Shown here: positions 25,484 to 34,061 of the stretch, one piece after another
Numbering within the stretch: the stretch's first letter is position 1
Layout of the letters: each line of letters opens with the position of its first letter
From: Clostridia bacterium
Lineage (GTDB): Bacteria > Bacillota > Clostridia > Oscillospirales > CAG-272
Length of the DNA: 55,737 bases
Reading direction: 5' to 3'
NCBI GenBank assembly: GCA_017532425.1
Contig: JAFXJH010000029.1
Location: 1 to 55,737 of the forward strand
The notes under the pieces: model-generated
Database searches by the model: none
What the model was told of the DNA's origin: nothing
Seen by the model: only the letters and a program-made list of their open reading frames with translations
Position numbers and translations under genes: made by a program

Positions 25484-26208
25484 CTGAAGAATATAAGCAG
25501 CTTTTGGCAGATAATTTTGCCACGCTGAGAAAAAATATAGAAAAACACAAAAAAGACGGAGACACACCGCTGATAGTCGCGGCAACTAAAACGGTTGACG
25601 CAGAGATTGTAAACTACGCGGCAGAGCATCTCGGACTTACCGATATAGGTGAGAACAGAGTGCAGGAGCTTCTCGCAAAATACGATATGCTCGATAAGGA
25701 ACGTCTTAATATACATTTTATCGGACATTTGCAGAAAAACAAGGTCAAGTATATAGTCGGAAAGGTCTGCCTTATACACTCGCTCGATTCGTACGAGCTT
25801 GCGCTTGAAATAGAAAAGCAATCGGCAAAGCTCGGGATAGTAAGCGACGTGCTGCTTGAAGTAAATATAGGAGCAGAAGAAAATAAAAGCGGAGCGGATG
25901 TTTCTCAGATAAACGATATAGCTGAAAAAGTATCGTCTCTCAGCCACGTAAGACTGCGCGGAATGATGACGATAGGACCGAAATGCAGCTCGTTTGACGA
26001 GTACCGCGAATATTTTGATAAAACATATTCACTTTTTTCTGAGATTTTCCTTGACAAGTCGGATAAAAAAGGTCATAATGTAGACAAATATATTTTGTCT
26101 ATGGGAATGTCCGATTCGTATGAAGCCGCAATAGAGAGCGGTGCAAACGTTATAAGACCGGGACAGTGCCTCTTCGGGGCGCGCCATTATCCCGAAAAGG
26201 ACGTATAA
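25480..26208 (+). CDS. yggS: YggS/YlmE family pyridoxal phosphate homeostasis protein
   Basis: A 242-residue PLP-binding protein with the alanine-racemase-type barrel but no catalytic domain partner; family members maintain vitamin B6 balance. VAATKTV carries the PLP lysine, then IGENRVQEL, HFIGHLQKNKVKYI, HSLDSYELA, LLEVNIGAEENKSG, LRGMMTIGP, and the phosphate-binding LSMGMSDSYEAAIESGANVIRPGQCLFG. Overlaps the preceding gene by 4 bases and is followed by sepF 57 bases later, the classic ylmE-sepF order. Confidence 0.95.
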   Translation: MTEEYKQLLADNFATLRKNIEKHKKDGDTPLIVAATKTVDAEIVNYAAEHLGLTDIGENRVQELLAKYDMLDKERLNIHFIGHLQKNKVKYIVGKVCLIHSLDSYELALEIEKQSAKLGIVSDVLLEVNIGAEENKSGADVSQINDIAEKVSSLSHVRLRGMMTIGPKCSSFDEYREYFDKTYSLFSEIFLDKSDKKGHNVDKYILSMGMSDSYEAAIESGANVIRPGQCLFGARHYPEKDV

Positions 26209-26265
26209 TATTAATTTTGTAAACAGAATCAGTAATATTAAATATTTGAATTTGGAGGTCATATC

Positions 26266-26778
26266 ATGGGATTCAAAAACGTTATAGGAAAGATCTTTTC
26301 TCCTGAGGATGAAGAAGTGCAGACTTATGCTTCGGCAGAAGTAGAAGTTGACCCTGCACCCGAATATCAGACAAACAACAGAACAGAGCCCGCTACTCCC
26401 TCGTACGCGCAGGAGCAGCAGCCGGCAGCGACAGCACCTAAGCGTGAAACAGTTGCGCGTGCGGCTGATTCGCCTTTTGAGCTTAAGGTAGTTAAGCCCG
26501 AAAACTTCGCTTCGGTAGGTCAGATCGCAGATCACCTCATCAATCGCAGAACAGTAGTGCTTAATCTTGAGTCTACTTCCAAGGAAACGGCAAGAAGAAT
26601 CATAGATTTTCTTAACGGCGTTGCATATACGCTCGACGGACAGATAAAGGCAGTTGCTAACAATACTTACGTTATCACTCCCAGTCACGTGGATATTTCG
26701 GGAGAATCTCTTACCGAAAGTAAACCCGCGGCTACTGTAACTCAGGCTGCAGACGATTCGGGCTTTGGCGGCTTCTGA
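26266..26778 (+). CDS. sepF: Cell division protein SepF
   Basis: A membrane-binding FtsZ-anchoring protein that shapes the Z-ring. 170 residues: an N-terminal amphipathic segment (MGFKNVIGKIFSPEDEE), a Pro/Gln-rich linker (residues about 35-65), and the SepF core from about 75 to 150 (LKVVKPENFASVGQIADHLINRRTVVLNLE, then a TARRIIDFLNGVAYTLDGQIK helix and YVITPSHVDISGE). GGAGG precedes the ATG. It sits between yggS and yggT in the conserved division cluster. Confidence 0.95.
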   Translation: MGFKNVIGKIFSPEDEEVQTYASAEVEVDPAPEYQTNNRTEPATPSYAQEQQPAATAPKRETVARAADSPFELKVVKPENFASVGQIADHLINRRTVVLNLESTSKETARRIIDFLNGVAYTLDGQIKAVANNTYVITPSHVDISGESLTESKPAATVTQAADDSGFGGF

Positions 26779-26809
26779 TAAATACAGGCAGAATTTGGAG
26801 CTGTAAAAT

Positions 26810-27100
26810 TTGGATTACTTTGTTTATTTCATCGTTTATTTTGTTTACGGTACGATACTCATTCTTCAGCTTTTGATGATGGCGAGAGCCATTATGTCGT
26901 GGTTCGTTCAGGATGACGACGGTCCGTCGCGCATATACGATTTTCTCTACTACGCAACAGAGCCGGTCATATATCCGGTAAGACGCCTGCTTCAGAAATT
27001 CGGACTTGCGGGAGACGGTATGATGATAGATATTTCTTTTCTCGTTACCGTTATGCTTCTCTGGATAATACAGATGATGCTTCCCGTCGTTTCACTTTAA
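26810..27100 (+). CDS. yggT: YggT/YlmG family membrane protein
   Basis: A 96-residue protein with two membrane helices separated by the family loop: FVYGTILILQLLMMARAIMSWF, then YYATEPVIYPVRRLLQKFG and a closing hydrophobic helix ending in MMLPVVSL. The RAIMSW and EPVIYPVR motifs are diagnostic. The start is a TTG at 26810 with GGAG at 26797-26800. In Firmicutes this gene (ylmG) belongs to the sepF-ylmG-ylmH-divIVA group; the exact function is uncertain. Confidence 0.9.
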   Translation: MDYFVYFIVYFVYGTILILQLLMMARAIMSWFVQDDDGPSRIYDFLYYATEPVIYPVRRLLQKFGLAGDGMMIDISFLVTVMLLWIIQMMLPVVSL

Positions 27101-27118
27101 TAAAAGGTCTGAAAAGAT

Positions 27119-27928
27119 ATGAAAAAAGGTGAAAAAATGCAGGTGTCGGACGATATTCGACACGATGCACAGGATAAGCTGCTCTATTCAAAAATAGACG
27201 ATATGATAGAAAAGGCTGAAAAGGGGAGACTCGCTTTCAGTTCTTTCCTTACGCCCGGCGAGATCGCTCAGGCAGAAAAATATCTGACGTACGGAAAATG
27301 CCCGGTGGAGTATCTCTTCGAGGGCGGATATGATGACGCGGAGCGAAAGATGCTCGTGCTTCTTCCCGATTACCTCGATAAGGAATATCTTGATAAAAGC
27401 GAGCTTTTCAAGGCGGTCTTTATAAAAATATCGGGATATGCCGAGCTTGACCACAGAGCGTATCTCGGCTCGCTTATGAATCTCTCGATAAAGAGAGAAA
27501 CACTCGGCGATATAATCGTAACTAAAGAGGGCGCGATAGTATTTTGCACTCTTCCTGTGGCATCAATGCTTGCGGACAATCCTTCGCCGCTTGAGAGAGT
27601 GGGTAAGGATAAGGTCTCACTTGCTTATGCCGACGAGACTATGTATAAGGACTATAAGCGGAGCTATGAAAGACTCGTTGCGGTAATGGCGTCGCTGCGT
27701 CTTGACTGCGCTGTGGCATCGCTTGCAGGGCTTTCGAGAGCATCTGCGCAGGAAAGAATAGCGCACGGAATGGTGCAGCTTAACTACCGTGAGGAGCTTT
27801 CATCGAGCGCAGAGATCAAAATGGGCGATACTCTTTCGATAAGAGGAACAGGAAAATTTATAATAGAAGAGATAGGCGGCGAAACAAGAAGCGGCCGTCT
27901 CAAGGTCAATGCTAAACGATACGTTTAA
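27119..27928 (+). CDS. ylmH: YlmH family S4-domain RNA-binding protein
   Basis: An RNA-binding protein of the division cluster, 269 residues. The N-terminal two thirds match YlmH (FSSFLTPGEIAQAEKYL, DYLDKEYLDKSELFKAVFIKI, LDHRAYLGSLMNLSIKRETLGDI, and FCTLPVASMLADNPSPLERVG), and the last 70 residues are the S4 domain (SLRLDCAVASLAGLSRASAQERIAHGMVQLNY...IRGTGKF). YlmH relatives have been linked to ribosome quality control. Two starts are possible: ATG 27119, or ATG 27137, which has AAAAGGTG at a better spacing. Confidence 0.92.
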   Translation: MKKGEKMQVSDDIRHDAQDKLLYSKIDDMIEKAEKGRLAFSSFLTPGEIAQAEKYLTYGKCPVEYLFEGGYDDAERKMLVLLPDYLDKEYLDKSELFKAVFIKISGYAELDHRAYLGSLMNLSIKRETLGDIIVTKEGAIVFCTLPVASMLADNPSPLERVGKDKVSLAYADETMYKDYKRSYERLVAVMASLRLDCAVASLAGLSRASAQERIAHGMVQLNYREELSSSAEIKMGDTLSIRGTGKFIIEEIGGETRSGRLKVNAKRYV

Positions 27929-27961
27929 AAAAACAAAAGGGCTATGAAAGGAGCTGATTGC

Positions 27962-28665
27962 GTGCTTCCGCCCTATGAACTTCAAAGCAAAAAATTTGCA
28001 AAGGCTATAAAAGGCTACAGTATGACAGAGGTAGACGAGCATCTTGCCTTCGTATAGCAAAATATACAGAGCTTTATATGGCGTATAACGAGCTCGAGGG
28101 AAGGCTGAAGAAGACAGAAGCCGAGCTTAGTATATGCCGTAAAAACGAGGAAGCTACCGCGCAGGCTCTTACAAATGCCCGCGCACAAGGTGAAAAGATC
28201 GTCGAGGAGGCTGAAAAGCGTGCTGACGATATACTCAAATCAGCCAAGAGCGAAACGGATAAGATACTGATAGAATTCAAAAAAGAGCTTAAAAACGAAA
28301 AGGATACACTCAGAATACTCCGTGCAAGGGTTGCTGATTTCATAAATAATATATACAGTCAGTATCATCAGCATATAGAGCTTCTTGAATCGATAGTGCC
28401 CGAGGTCGAGCAGGAGGACGATTGGAGTCTTGCGGATAACGAGTACGTTACAATGGCTGTTCATCAGATAAAGCTTGACGTTGCTAAAATGGGAAGTAAC
28501 GGAAATGCACGTAAGGACAGTGCAAACGTTGAAGCGATAAGCGACGAGCTGCTCGATAAGCTTATAAGCGAAAGAGAAAGCTTCAGCGGTCTCGGAAATG
28601 AGGCTCTGAAATACGAAAACGAGGATGACCTCATCGTTGAAATAAAGAAAAAGACACAAAACTGA
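27962..28665 (+). pseudogene. divIVA: divIVA, split by a -1 frameshift
   Basis: DivIVA-type polar/septal scaffold gene. A GTG at 27962 with AAAGGAG 8 bases upstream opens a frame encoding LPPYELQSKKFAKAIKGY then SMTEVDEHLAFV, the classic DivIVA lipid-binding N-terminus, but it stops at TAG 28055-28057. The rest of the protein continues without a break one frame over from 28054 (IAKYTELYMAYNELEGRLKK, a coiled coil, then about 130 further residues to 28665). Adding one A at 28054/28055 (GTA-ATA-GCA) restores one product of about 235 residues. No slippery heptamer is present. The internal ATG at 28078 lacks a ribosome site. Either a true one-base deletion or a sequencing error. Confidence 0.85.
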
Positions 28666-28735
28666 CCGATTTTCGGCTTGGTTTAAAATAAAAGATATTA
28701 ATTTTTAATTATATAAAAGGAGTTTCCATACTGAC

Positions 28736-31531
28736 ATGGCTAAGGATTACACAAGCACTTTGAATTTGCCGCAGACGAGTTTTTCAATGCGCGCCAATCT
28801 TCCGCAGAGAGAGCCGGAGACTATAAAATATTGGAACGAGATCGGACTTTACGATCTTCTTGAAAAGAACAGCGAAGGTAAGCCTCTTTTCGAGCTTCAC
28901 GACGGTCCTCCCTTCTCGAACGGATATCTTCATATGGGACATGCGCTCAACAAGATACTTAAGGACTTTATAAATAAGTCGAAGGTAATGGGCGGATACC
29001 GCATTTCCTTCATTCCCGGTTGGGATAACCACGGAATGCCTATCGAAAGCGCGATAATCAAGCAGAGCAAGCTTGACCGCAAAAAGATGTCTATTCCCGA
29101 ATTCAGAAACGCATGCCGCGATTTCGCACAGAAATTCGTTAACCTTCAGAAGGATCAGTTTATCCGTCTCGGCGTTGTAGCCGATTGGGATAACCCCTAC
29201 CTCACAATGGATCCTAAATTTGAGGAGTGCGAGGTAAAGGTATTCGGCGAAATGTTCCGCAAGGGATATATCTATAAGGGACTCAAGCCCGTTTATTGGT
29301 GCCCTCACGACGAGACCGCACTTGCAGAGGCTGAGATCGAATATCAGACAGATAAGTGTACCTCTATTTACGTAAAATTCAGAGTTTCCGACGGACTCGG
29401 CAAGCTCGACAGCGCAAGACTCGATAAGACGTATTTCATCATCTGGACAACAACACCCTGGACACTTCCCGGTAACCTCGCTATCGCGGTAAATCCCGAT
29501 GAAACCTACGTTGTTGTAAGAAATAACGAAAAGGACGAGGATTATATCATAGCTAAGGCTCTTCTCGAAAAGACGATGAAGGACGGCACCGTAAGCGATT
29601 ACAGCGTAGTTTCCGAGTTTAAGGGAAGCGACCTTGAAATGATGAAGGCAAGACATCCCTTCCTTGACAGAGACAGCGTTGTTCTTCTTGCAGACTACGT
29701 AACTATGGACAGCGGTACGGGATGTGTTCATACAGCTCCCGGCTTCGGTGCAGATGACTATATCACATGCAAGAAGTATAATATGGATATAATCGTTCCC
29801 GTTGACGACAGAGGCTATCAGACAGAGGACGCAGGAAAGTTCGCGGGAATGTACTACGAGGCATCGAATCAGGCGATCCTTGACGATATGACTGAAAGCG
29901 GAGCACTTTTCGCTTCCGAGGTCATAGAGCACGAATATCCTCACTGCTGGAGATGTAAGCACCCGATCATCTTCCGCGCAACACCTCAGTGGTTCTGCTC
30001 GGTAGACGCATTCAAGGGCGAGGCTGAAAAGGCTTGCCAGGACGTTGAGTGGATCCCTGCATGGGGCGGCGACCGTATCACGCAGATGGTACGCGAGCGC
30101 GCAGACTGGTGTATCTCCCGTCAGCGTCATTGGGGACTTCCGATTCCCGTATTCTACTGCGAGGATTGCGGAAAGGCTATATGCAACGAGGATACAATAA
30201 ACTCGGTTGCAAAGAAGTTCGGCGAAAAGGGATCGAACAGCTGGTACGAGGACGCAGCAGAAGAGCTTCTTCCGAAGGATTACGTATGTCCTCACTGCGG
30301 ATCGAAGAAATTTACAAAGGAAACCAATACGCTTGACGGTTGGTTTGACTCGGGATCGAGCCACTTTGCAGTTATAAACGGAAAAGAAAAGGGCAAATGG
30401 CCTGCAGACCTCTATCTTGAGGGTGCTGACCAGTACAGAGGATGGTTCCAGTCCTCGCTTCTCACAGCAGTAGGCGCAGGTCTTGAGGGCGCACCCTTCA
30501 AGACAGTTCTTACACACGGCTGGACGGTTGACGGCGAAGGAAAGGCAATGCATAAGTCGCTCGGAAACACGATCGCACCCGATGAGATCGTGAAGAAGTA
30601 CGGCGCAGAGCTTATACGTCTGTGGGTAGCTTCGAGTGACTACAGAGTTGACGTCCGCGTTTCGGATAACATCTTCAAGCAGCTTTCCGAAACCTACCGT
30701 AAGATCAGAAATACGGCAAGAATCCTTATGGCTAACCTTAACGGATTTAATCCCGACACCGATATCCTTCCGATAGAAAAGCTTCAGGATATCGATAAGT
30801 GGGCTCTCTCCCGTATGAACGCTCTCGCAAAGTCGGCAAGAGAAGCTTACGATAACTACGAATTCCATATCATTTATCACGGCGTAAACAACTTCTGTAC
30901 AACAGATATGTCCAAGCTTTACGTTGATATCACAAAGGACAGAGTTTACACAGAAAAGGCTGACAGCGAGGCAAGACGCTCCGCACAGACCGCTATGTGG
31001 TACATTCTTTCGGCACTTACAAGACTTATCGCTCCTCTTATCTCCTTCACAGCAGAAGAGATATGGCGCGAAATGCCCCACCTTTCCACAGATAATAAGG
31101 AAAGCGTATTCCTTTGCGATATGCCCGCATGGAATGAAGAATGGAACTTCGCAGAGCTTGAGGAGCGCTGGAATAAGCTCTTCGATCTCCGTGACGACGT
31201 TATGAAGGCTCTTGAAATTGCTCGTGCAGACAAGCTTATCGGTAAGTCGCTCGACGCAAAGATCACTCTCTATATGCCCGAGGACGTAAAGGCATTCGTT
31301 GAATCGTTCGGTGATCTTCTTACTACGGTATTTATCGTTTCGGACGTTCAGTTCGGCGAAGGAAGTGCTCCCGAGGGTGCACATACAGAGACAGACAGCG
31401 GAATCGCTATTCTCGTTGAGCAGGCAGAGGGCGAAAAGTGCGACCGCTGCTGGATGTACACAAAGACTCCTCTTGAAGACGGCGAAGGCAAGCTTTGCCC
31501 CCGTTGCAAGAGAATTATCGATAGCTTATGA
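28736..31531 (+). CDS. ileS: Isoleucyl-tRNA synthetase
   Basis: Charges tRNA-Ile. 931 residues, the normal bacterial type. HDGPPFSNGYLHMGHALNK carries the HIGH motif (as HMGH) and the isoleucine pocket; the editing domain shows WTTTPWTLPGNLAIAVNP and GTGCVHTAPGFG; WFDSGSSH, DQYRGWFQSSL and GKAMHKSLGN (the KMSKS position, here as MHKSL) follow; the C-terminal zinc motif is CDRCWMY...CPRC. AAAGGAG sits 14 bases before the ATG. No T-box leader fits in the 70 bases upstream. It follows divIVA, the usual Firmicutes order, and overlaps lspA by 4 bases. Confidence 0.97.
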   Translation: MAKDYTSTLNLPQTSFSMRANLPQREPETIKYWNEIGLYDLLEKNSEGKPLFELHDGPPFSNGYLHMGHALNKILKDFINKSKVMGGYRISFIPGWDNHGMPIESAIIKQSKLDRKKMSIPEFRNACRDFAQKFVNLQKDQFIRLGVVADWDNPYLTMDPKFEECEVKVFGEMFRKGYIYKGLKPVYWCPHDETALAEAEIEYQTDKCTSIYVKFRVSDGLGKLDSARLDKTYFIIWTTTPWTLPGNLAIAVNPDETYVVVRNNEKDEDYIIAKALLEKTMKDGTVSDYSVVSEFKGSDLEMMKARHPFLDRDSVVLLADYVTMDSGTGCVHTAPGFGADDYITCKKYNMDIIVPVDDRGYQTEDAGKFAGMYYEASNQAILDDMTESGALFASEVIEHEYPHCWRCKHPIIFRATPQWFCSVDAFKGEAEKACQDVEWIPAWGGDRITQMVRERADWCISRQRHWGLPIPVFYCEDCGKAICNEDTINSVAKKFGEKGSNSWYEDAAEELLPKDYVCPHCGSKKFTKETNTLDGWFDSGSSHFAVINGKEKGKWPADLYLEGADQYRGWFQSSLLTAVGAGLEGAPFKTVLTHGWTVDGEGKAMHKSLGNTIAPDEIVKKYGAELIRLWVASSDYRVDVRVSDNIFKQLSETYRKIRNTARILMANLNGFNPDTDILPIEKLQDIDKWALSRMNALAKSAREAYDNYEFHIIYHGVNNFCTTDMSKLYVDITKDRVYTEKADSEARRSAQTAMWYILSALTRLIAPLISFTAEEIWREMPHLSTDNKESVFLCDMPAWNEEWNFAELEERWNKLFDLRDDVMKALEIARADKLIGKSLDAKITLYMPEDVKAFVESFGDLLTTVFIVSDVQFGEGSAPEGAHTETDSGIAILVEQAEGEKCDRCWMYTKTPLEDGEGKLCPRCKRIIDSL

Positions 31532-32085
31532 TGCTGTATATCTATATTGCCGTGATCGTTCTTTCGATCGTATTTGACCAGATAAGCAAATATGTGGTAG
31601 TAGCGAATATGGCAGAGGGACAGTCGATCCCGATCATAGAAGATATCCTGCATTTCACATACGTCACAAACGACGGAGCCGCAATGGGTATGATGGACGA
31701 TTACCGCTGGGTGTTTATGTCGGTTTCGACAGTTGCGCTTATCGGAATATCCGTCTGGCTCGTATGGAAGCATAAAAGCATACCGAAGCTGACGGGAATC
31801 GCGTTTTCGATGATAGTCGGCGGCGGAATAGGCAATATGATAGACCGTACCTTCAACGGCGAGACCTTCGGAAACGGCGTGGTGATCGATTTTATCGACT
31901 TCTGTGCTTTCCCCGAAATATGGATGTGGATATTCAATGTTGCGGATATGTTCGTGTGCGTTGGAGTCGGACTTGCGATAGTTGATATCGTGTTCGACGA
32001 GGTCAGAAAATATAAGCAGGAAAAATCAGATAAAAAGCTGATCGCCGAAAATAAAGTCGGCGAGACGGAAGGAAAAAACAAATGA
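31528..32085 (+). CDS. lspA: Lipoprotein signal peptidase II
   Basis: Integral membrane aspartyl peptidase that cuts prolipoproteins before the lipidated Cys. 185 residues with four hydrophobic segments. DQISKYVVV at the N-terminus, TNDGAAMGM, GGGIGNMIDR with the first catalytic Asp, VIDFIDF, and FNVADMFVCVGV with the second catalytic Asp are all in place. A charged tail of about 30 residues follows the last helix. It serves the several lipoproteins encoded in this window. The ATG overlaps the ileS stop (4 bases), and its own stop overlaps the next gene by 4 bases. Confidence 0.94.
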   Translation: MMLYIYIAVIVLSIVFDQISKYVVVANMAEGQSIPIIEDILHFTYVTNDGAAMGMMDDYRWVFMSVSTVALIGISVWLVWKHKSIPKLTGIAFSMIVGGGIGNMIDRTFNGETFGNGVVIDFIDFCAFPEIWMWIFNVADMFVCVGVGLAIVDIVFDEVRKYKQEKSDKKLIAENKVGETEGKNK

Positions 32086-33002
32086 CACATATACCGACAG
32101 AAAAAGAGATCGGTATGAGGTTGGACGCTTTTGTGGCGGAACGCGAGGATATCACGCGTTCCGCCATTCAAAAACTTATAGACAAGGGTAACGTCAAGGT
32201 AAACGACAAGTTATCCAAAAAGAGCTACAAGATAGAGGCGGGCGATATTATAGAGATAGAGCTCCCCGAGCCCGAGGAAATATCGGTAATACCCGAGGAT
32301 ATTCCGATAAGCGTTGTCTATGAGGACAGTGATCTTATAGTTGTGAACAAGCCGAAAGGCATGGTCGTCCATCCCGCACCGGGAAATTACAGCGGAACAC
32401 TTGTAAATGCCCTTCTTTGGCACTGCAAGGGCAGTCTTTCCGGAATAAACGGAGAGATACGTCCGGGAATCGTGCACAGAATAGATAAGGACACGAGCGG
32501 ACTTCTCGTGGTTGCAAAAAATGATAGGGCACACAACTCGCTTGCCGCACAGATAAAAGAGCATAGCTGCCTGCGTACTTACGAGGCTGTTGTAGTCGGT
32601 AATATGAAGGACGACGAGGGAATCGTAGATGCACCCATCGCACGCCATCCCACAGATCGAAAAAAAATGGCTATAGTTGCAGGAGGCAGGGAGGCTGTCA
32701 CACACTGGACTGTCATAAACAGATATGACGGATATACCCATCTGCGTCTGCGCCTTGAAACGGGCAGAACGCATCAGATAAGAGTGCATATGTCGTCGAT
32801 CGGGCATCCGGTATTCTGCGACGAGGTGTATGGCGGACTTCACACAAAGACCGAGCAGACAAACGCGTCGAAAATAAACGGTCAATGCCTGCACGCGCGC
32901 ACGCTCGGATTCATCCATCCGACTAGCGGGGAAGAGATGCGCTTTGAAAGCGAGCTTCCCGAGTATTTCACCACGCTTCTCGGAAAGCTTAATTTAAAAT
33001 AA
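32082..33002 (+). CDS. RluA-family 23S rRNA pseudouridine synthase
   Basis: A 306-residue pseudouridine synthase of the RluD type. Residues about 8-70 are an S4 domain (MRLDAFVAEREDITRSAIQKLIDKG broken over that stretch), followed by the catalytic domain: VNKPKGMVVHPAPGN, GIVHRIDKDTSGLLVVAK with the catalytic Asp in HRIDKDTSG, VTHWTVINR, LETGRTHQIRVHM, and LHARTLGFIHP. RNA target inferred from the family only. Overlaps lspA by 4 bases, an arrangement conserved in Firmicutes (lspA-rluD). Confidence 0.94.
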   Translation: MTHIPTEKEIGMRLDAFVAEREDITRSAIQKLIDKGNVKVNDKLSKKSYKIEAGDIIEIELPEPEEISVIPEDIPISVVYEDSDLIVVNKPKGMVVHPAPGNYSGTLVNALLWHCKGSLSGINGEIRPGIVHRIDKDTSGLLVVAKNDRAHNSLAAQIKEHSCLRTYEAVVVGNMKDDEGIVDAPIARHPTDRKKMAIVAGGREAVTHWTVINRYDGYTHLRLRLETGRTHQIRVHMSSIGHPVFCDEVYGGLHTKTEQTNASKINGQCLHARTLGFIHPTSGEEMRFESELPEYFTTLLGKLNLK

Positions 33003-33023
33003 ACGCGAAAGAATAATATAATA

Positions 33024-33806
33024 ATGAAGATAACAGATATTCACGCACATTACGATGACGAAAGATTTGAAGGCAAGGAAAAAGAACTTCTTGCCGAGCT
33101 TTTCAGCGGAAACGTCGAAACTGTCATCGGAGCGGCAACAAAGCTTGAGACCTGCAAAAATCAGATCGCGCTTGCCGAAGCCTTCGACGGATTCTATGCA
33201 TCTGTCGGAATCCATCCCGAAAATGCGGATGACCCCGAAAAAATCGAATATACTATAAGCGAGCTTGAAAAGATGCTTTCGCATCCGAAGGTGGTTGCAC
33301 TCGGAGAGATCGGACTTGATTATTACTGGGAGGATTATCCGCCGCGTGAAATTCAGAAAAAATACTTTGAAGCACAGCTTGAGCTTGCAATAAAGCACGA
33401 TTATCCCGTGGTCATCCACGACCGCGAGGCACACGGTGACTGTCTTGAGGTCGTCCGCAAATATAAAGGTGTACGCGGCGTATTTCACAGCTTCAGCGGA
33501 AGCGCAGAAATGGCAAAGGAGCTTGTGTCTCTTGGCTGGTACATATCATTTTCGGGCGTTGTGACCTTCAAAAACGCGCGTAAAACGGTAGAAGCAGCAG
33601 AGATCGTTCCGCTTGACAGAATACTCACCGAAACAGACGCGCCGTATCTCACTCCGCACCCCTTCAGAGGCACGCGAAATAATTCGGCATACGTCTCCTA
33701 TATAGTAGAAAAGCTTGCCGAGATCAAGGGACTTACGGCAGACGAAATGGCACAGACGGTTGCAGAAAACGCAAGAAAACTCTTTTTTGCAAAGGAAACT
33801 TTTTGA
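33024..33806 (+). CDS. tatD: TatD-family metal-dependent hydrolase
   Basis: A 260-residue TIM-barrel metallohydrolase (DNase/D-aminoacyl-type family). Metal ligands: DIHAHYDDERF (HxH), GEIGLDYYWE (Glu), PVVIHDREAH (His), FHSFSG (His), and LTETDAPYLTPHPFRG (Asp). GIHPENAD is also typical. 21 bases after the pseudouridine synthase. The final codons, including TGA, fall inside the first hairpin of the repeat cluster that follows, so the C-terminal ETF is encoded by repeat sequence. Confidence 0.93.
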   Translation: MKITDIHAHYDDERFEGKEKELLAELFSGNVETVIGAATKLETCKNQIALAEAFDGFYASVGIHPENADDPEKIEYTISELEKMLSHPKVVALGEIGLDYYWEDYPPREIQKKYFEAQLELAIKHDYPVVIHDREAHGDCLEVVRKYKGVRGVFHSFSGSAEMAKELVSLGWYISFSGVVTFKNARKTVEAAEIVPLDRILTETDAPYLTPHPFRGTRNNSAYVSYIVEKLAEIKGLTADEMAQTVAENARKLFFAKETF

Positions 33807-33987
33807 AAAAGTTTCTCTAAGCGACGGTTTTGCCGTCGGTTTGCACTCGCTTCAAAAACTTTTCTGAAAAGGAAAAATGATTTGTTTTAGAAAAGTTTTG
33901 AGGATTTTCAAGGAACTTTTTCAAAAGTTCCTTGAATGACTTCTCAGGGCAAAGCCCTGAGCATTTACCCAAAGACATCGCCTTTGG
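33795..33987. repeat. Cluster of six short inverted repeats
   Basis: Six stem-loops follow one another: GAAACTTTTT/AAAAAGTTTC (33795-33815); GACGG/CCGTC (33823-33837); AAAACTTTTCT/AGAAAAGTTTT (33855-33865 and 33889-33899); TCAAGGAACTTTT/AAAAGTTCCTTGA (33908-33935); CTCAGGGC/GCCCTGAG (33943-33961); CCAAAG/CTTTGG (33969-33987). It fills most of the 255-base gap before the ParE-like gene and probably ends tatD transcription. Related hairpin strings are scattered in many Clostridia genomes as REP-like or miniature elements (recollection, not searched). Confidence 0.7.
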
Positions 33988-33994
33988 CAAGCTA

Positions 33995-34023
33995 TTGACA
34001 ATTTGCGACAAAAATGATATAAT
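33995..34023 (+). promoter_or_regulatory. Promoter of the GyrB/ParE-like gene
   Basis: TTGACA (33995-34000), a 17-base spacer, TATAAT (34018-34023): a perfect consensus, 38 bases before the start codon. Confidence 0.9.
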
Positions 34024-34061
34024 CATACGGATATAAAAATATATTAAGGAGAAAAAAACAG

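Noticed and set aside
27944-27961. ATG 27944 as divIVA start
   Set aside because: It lies at the ribosome site itself; the GTG at 27962 has AAAGGAG at correct spacing.
27962-28078. Programmed -1 frameshift in divIVA
   Set aside because: No X-XXY-YYZ slippery heptamer and no downstream pseudoknot or hairpin at the junction, so a deletion or sequence error is likelier.
28666-28735. T-box leader for ileS (and likewise for argS)
   Set aside because: Only 70 bases are available upstream of ileS and under 60 upstream of argS, and no AGGGUGGNACCGCG-type motif is present.
28784-31384. 866-codon minus-strand open frame
   Set aside because: It lies wholly opposite ileS, whose motifs are unmistakable; the frame is a by-product of codon bias.
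33795-33987. CRISPR array
   Set aside because: The hairpins are all different in sequence and spacing; there is no repeated direct unit and no cas gene.
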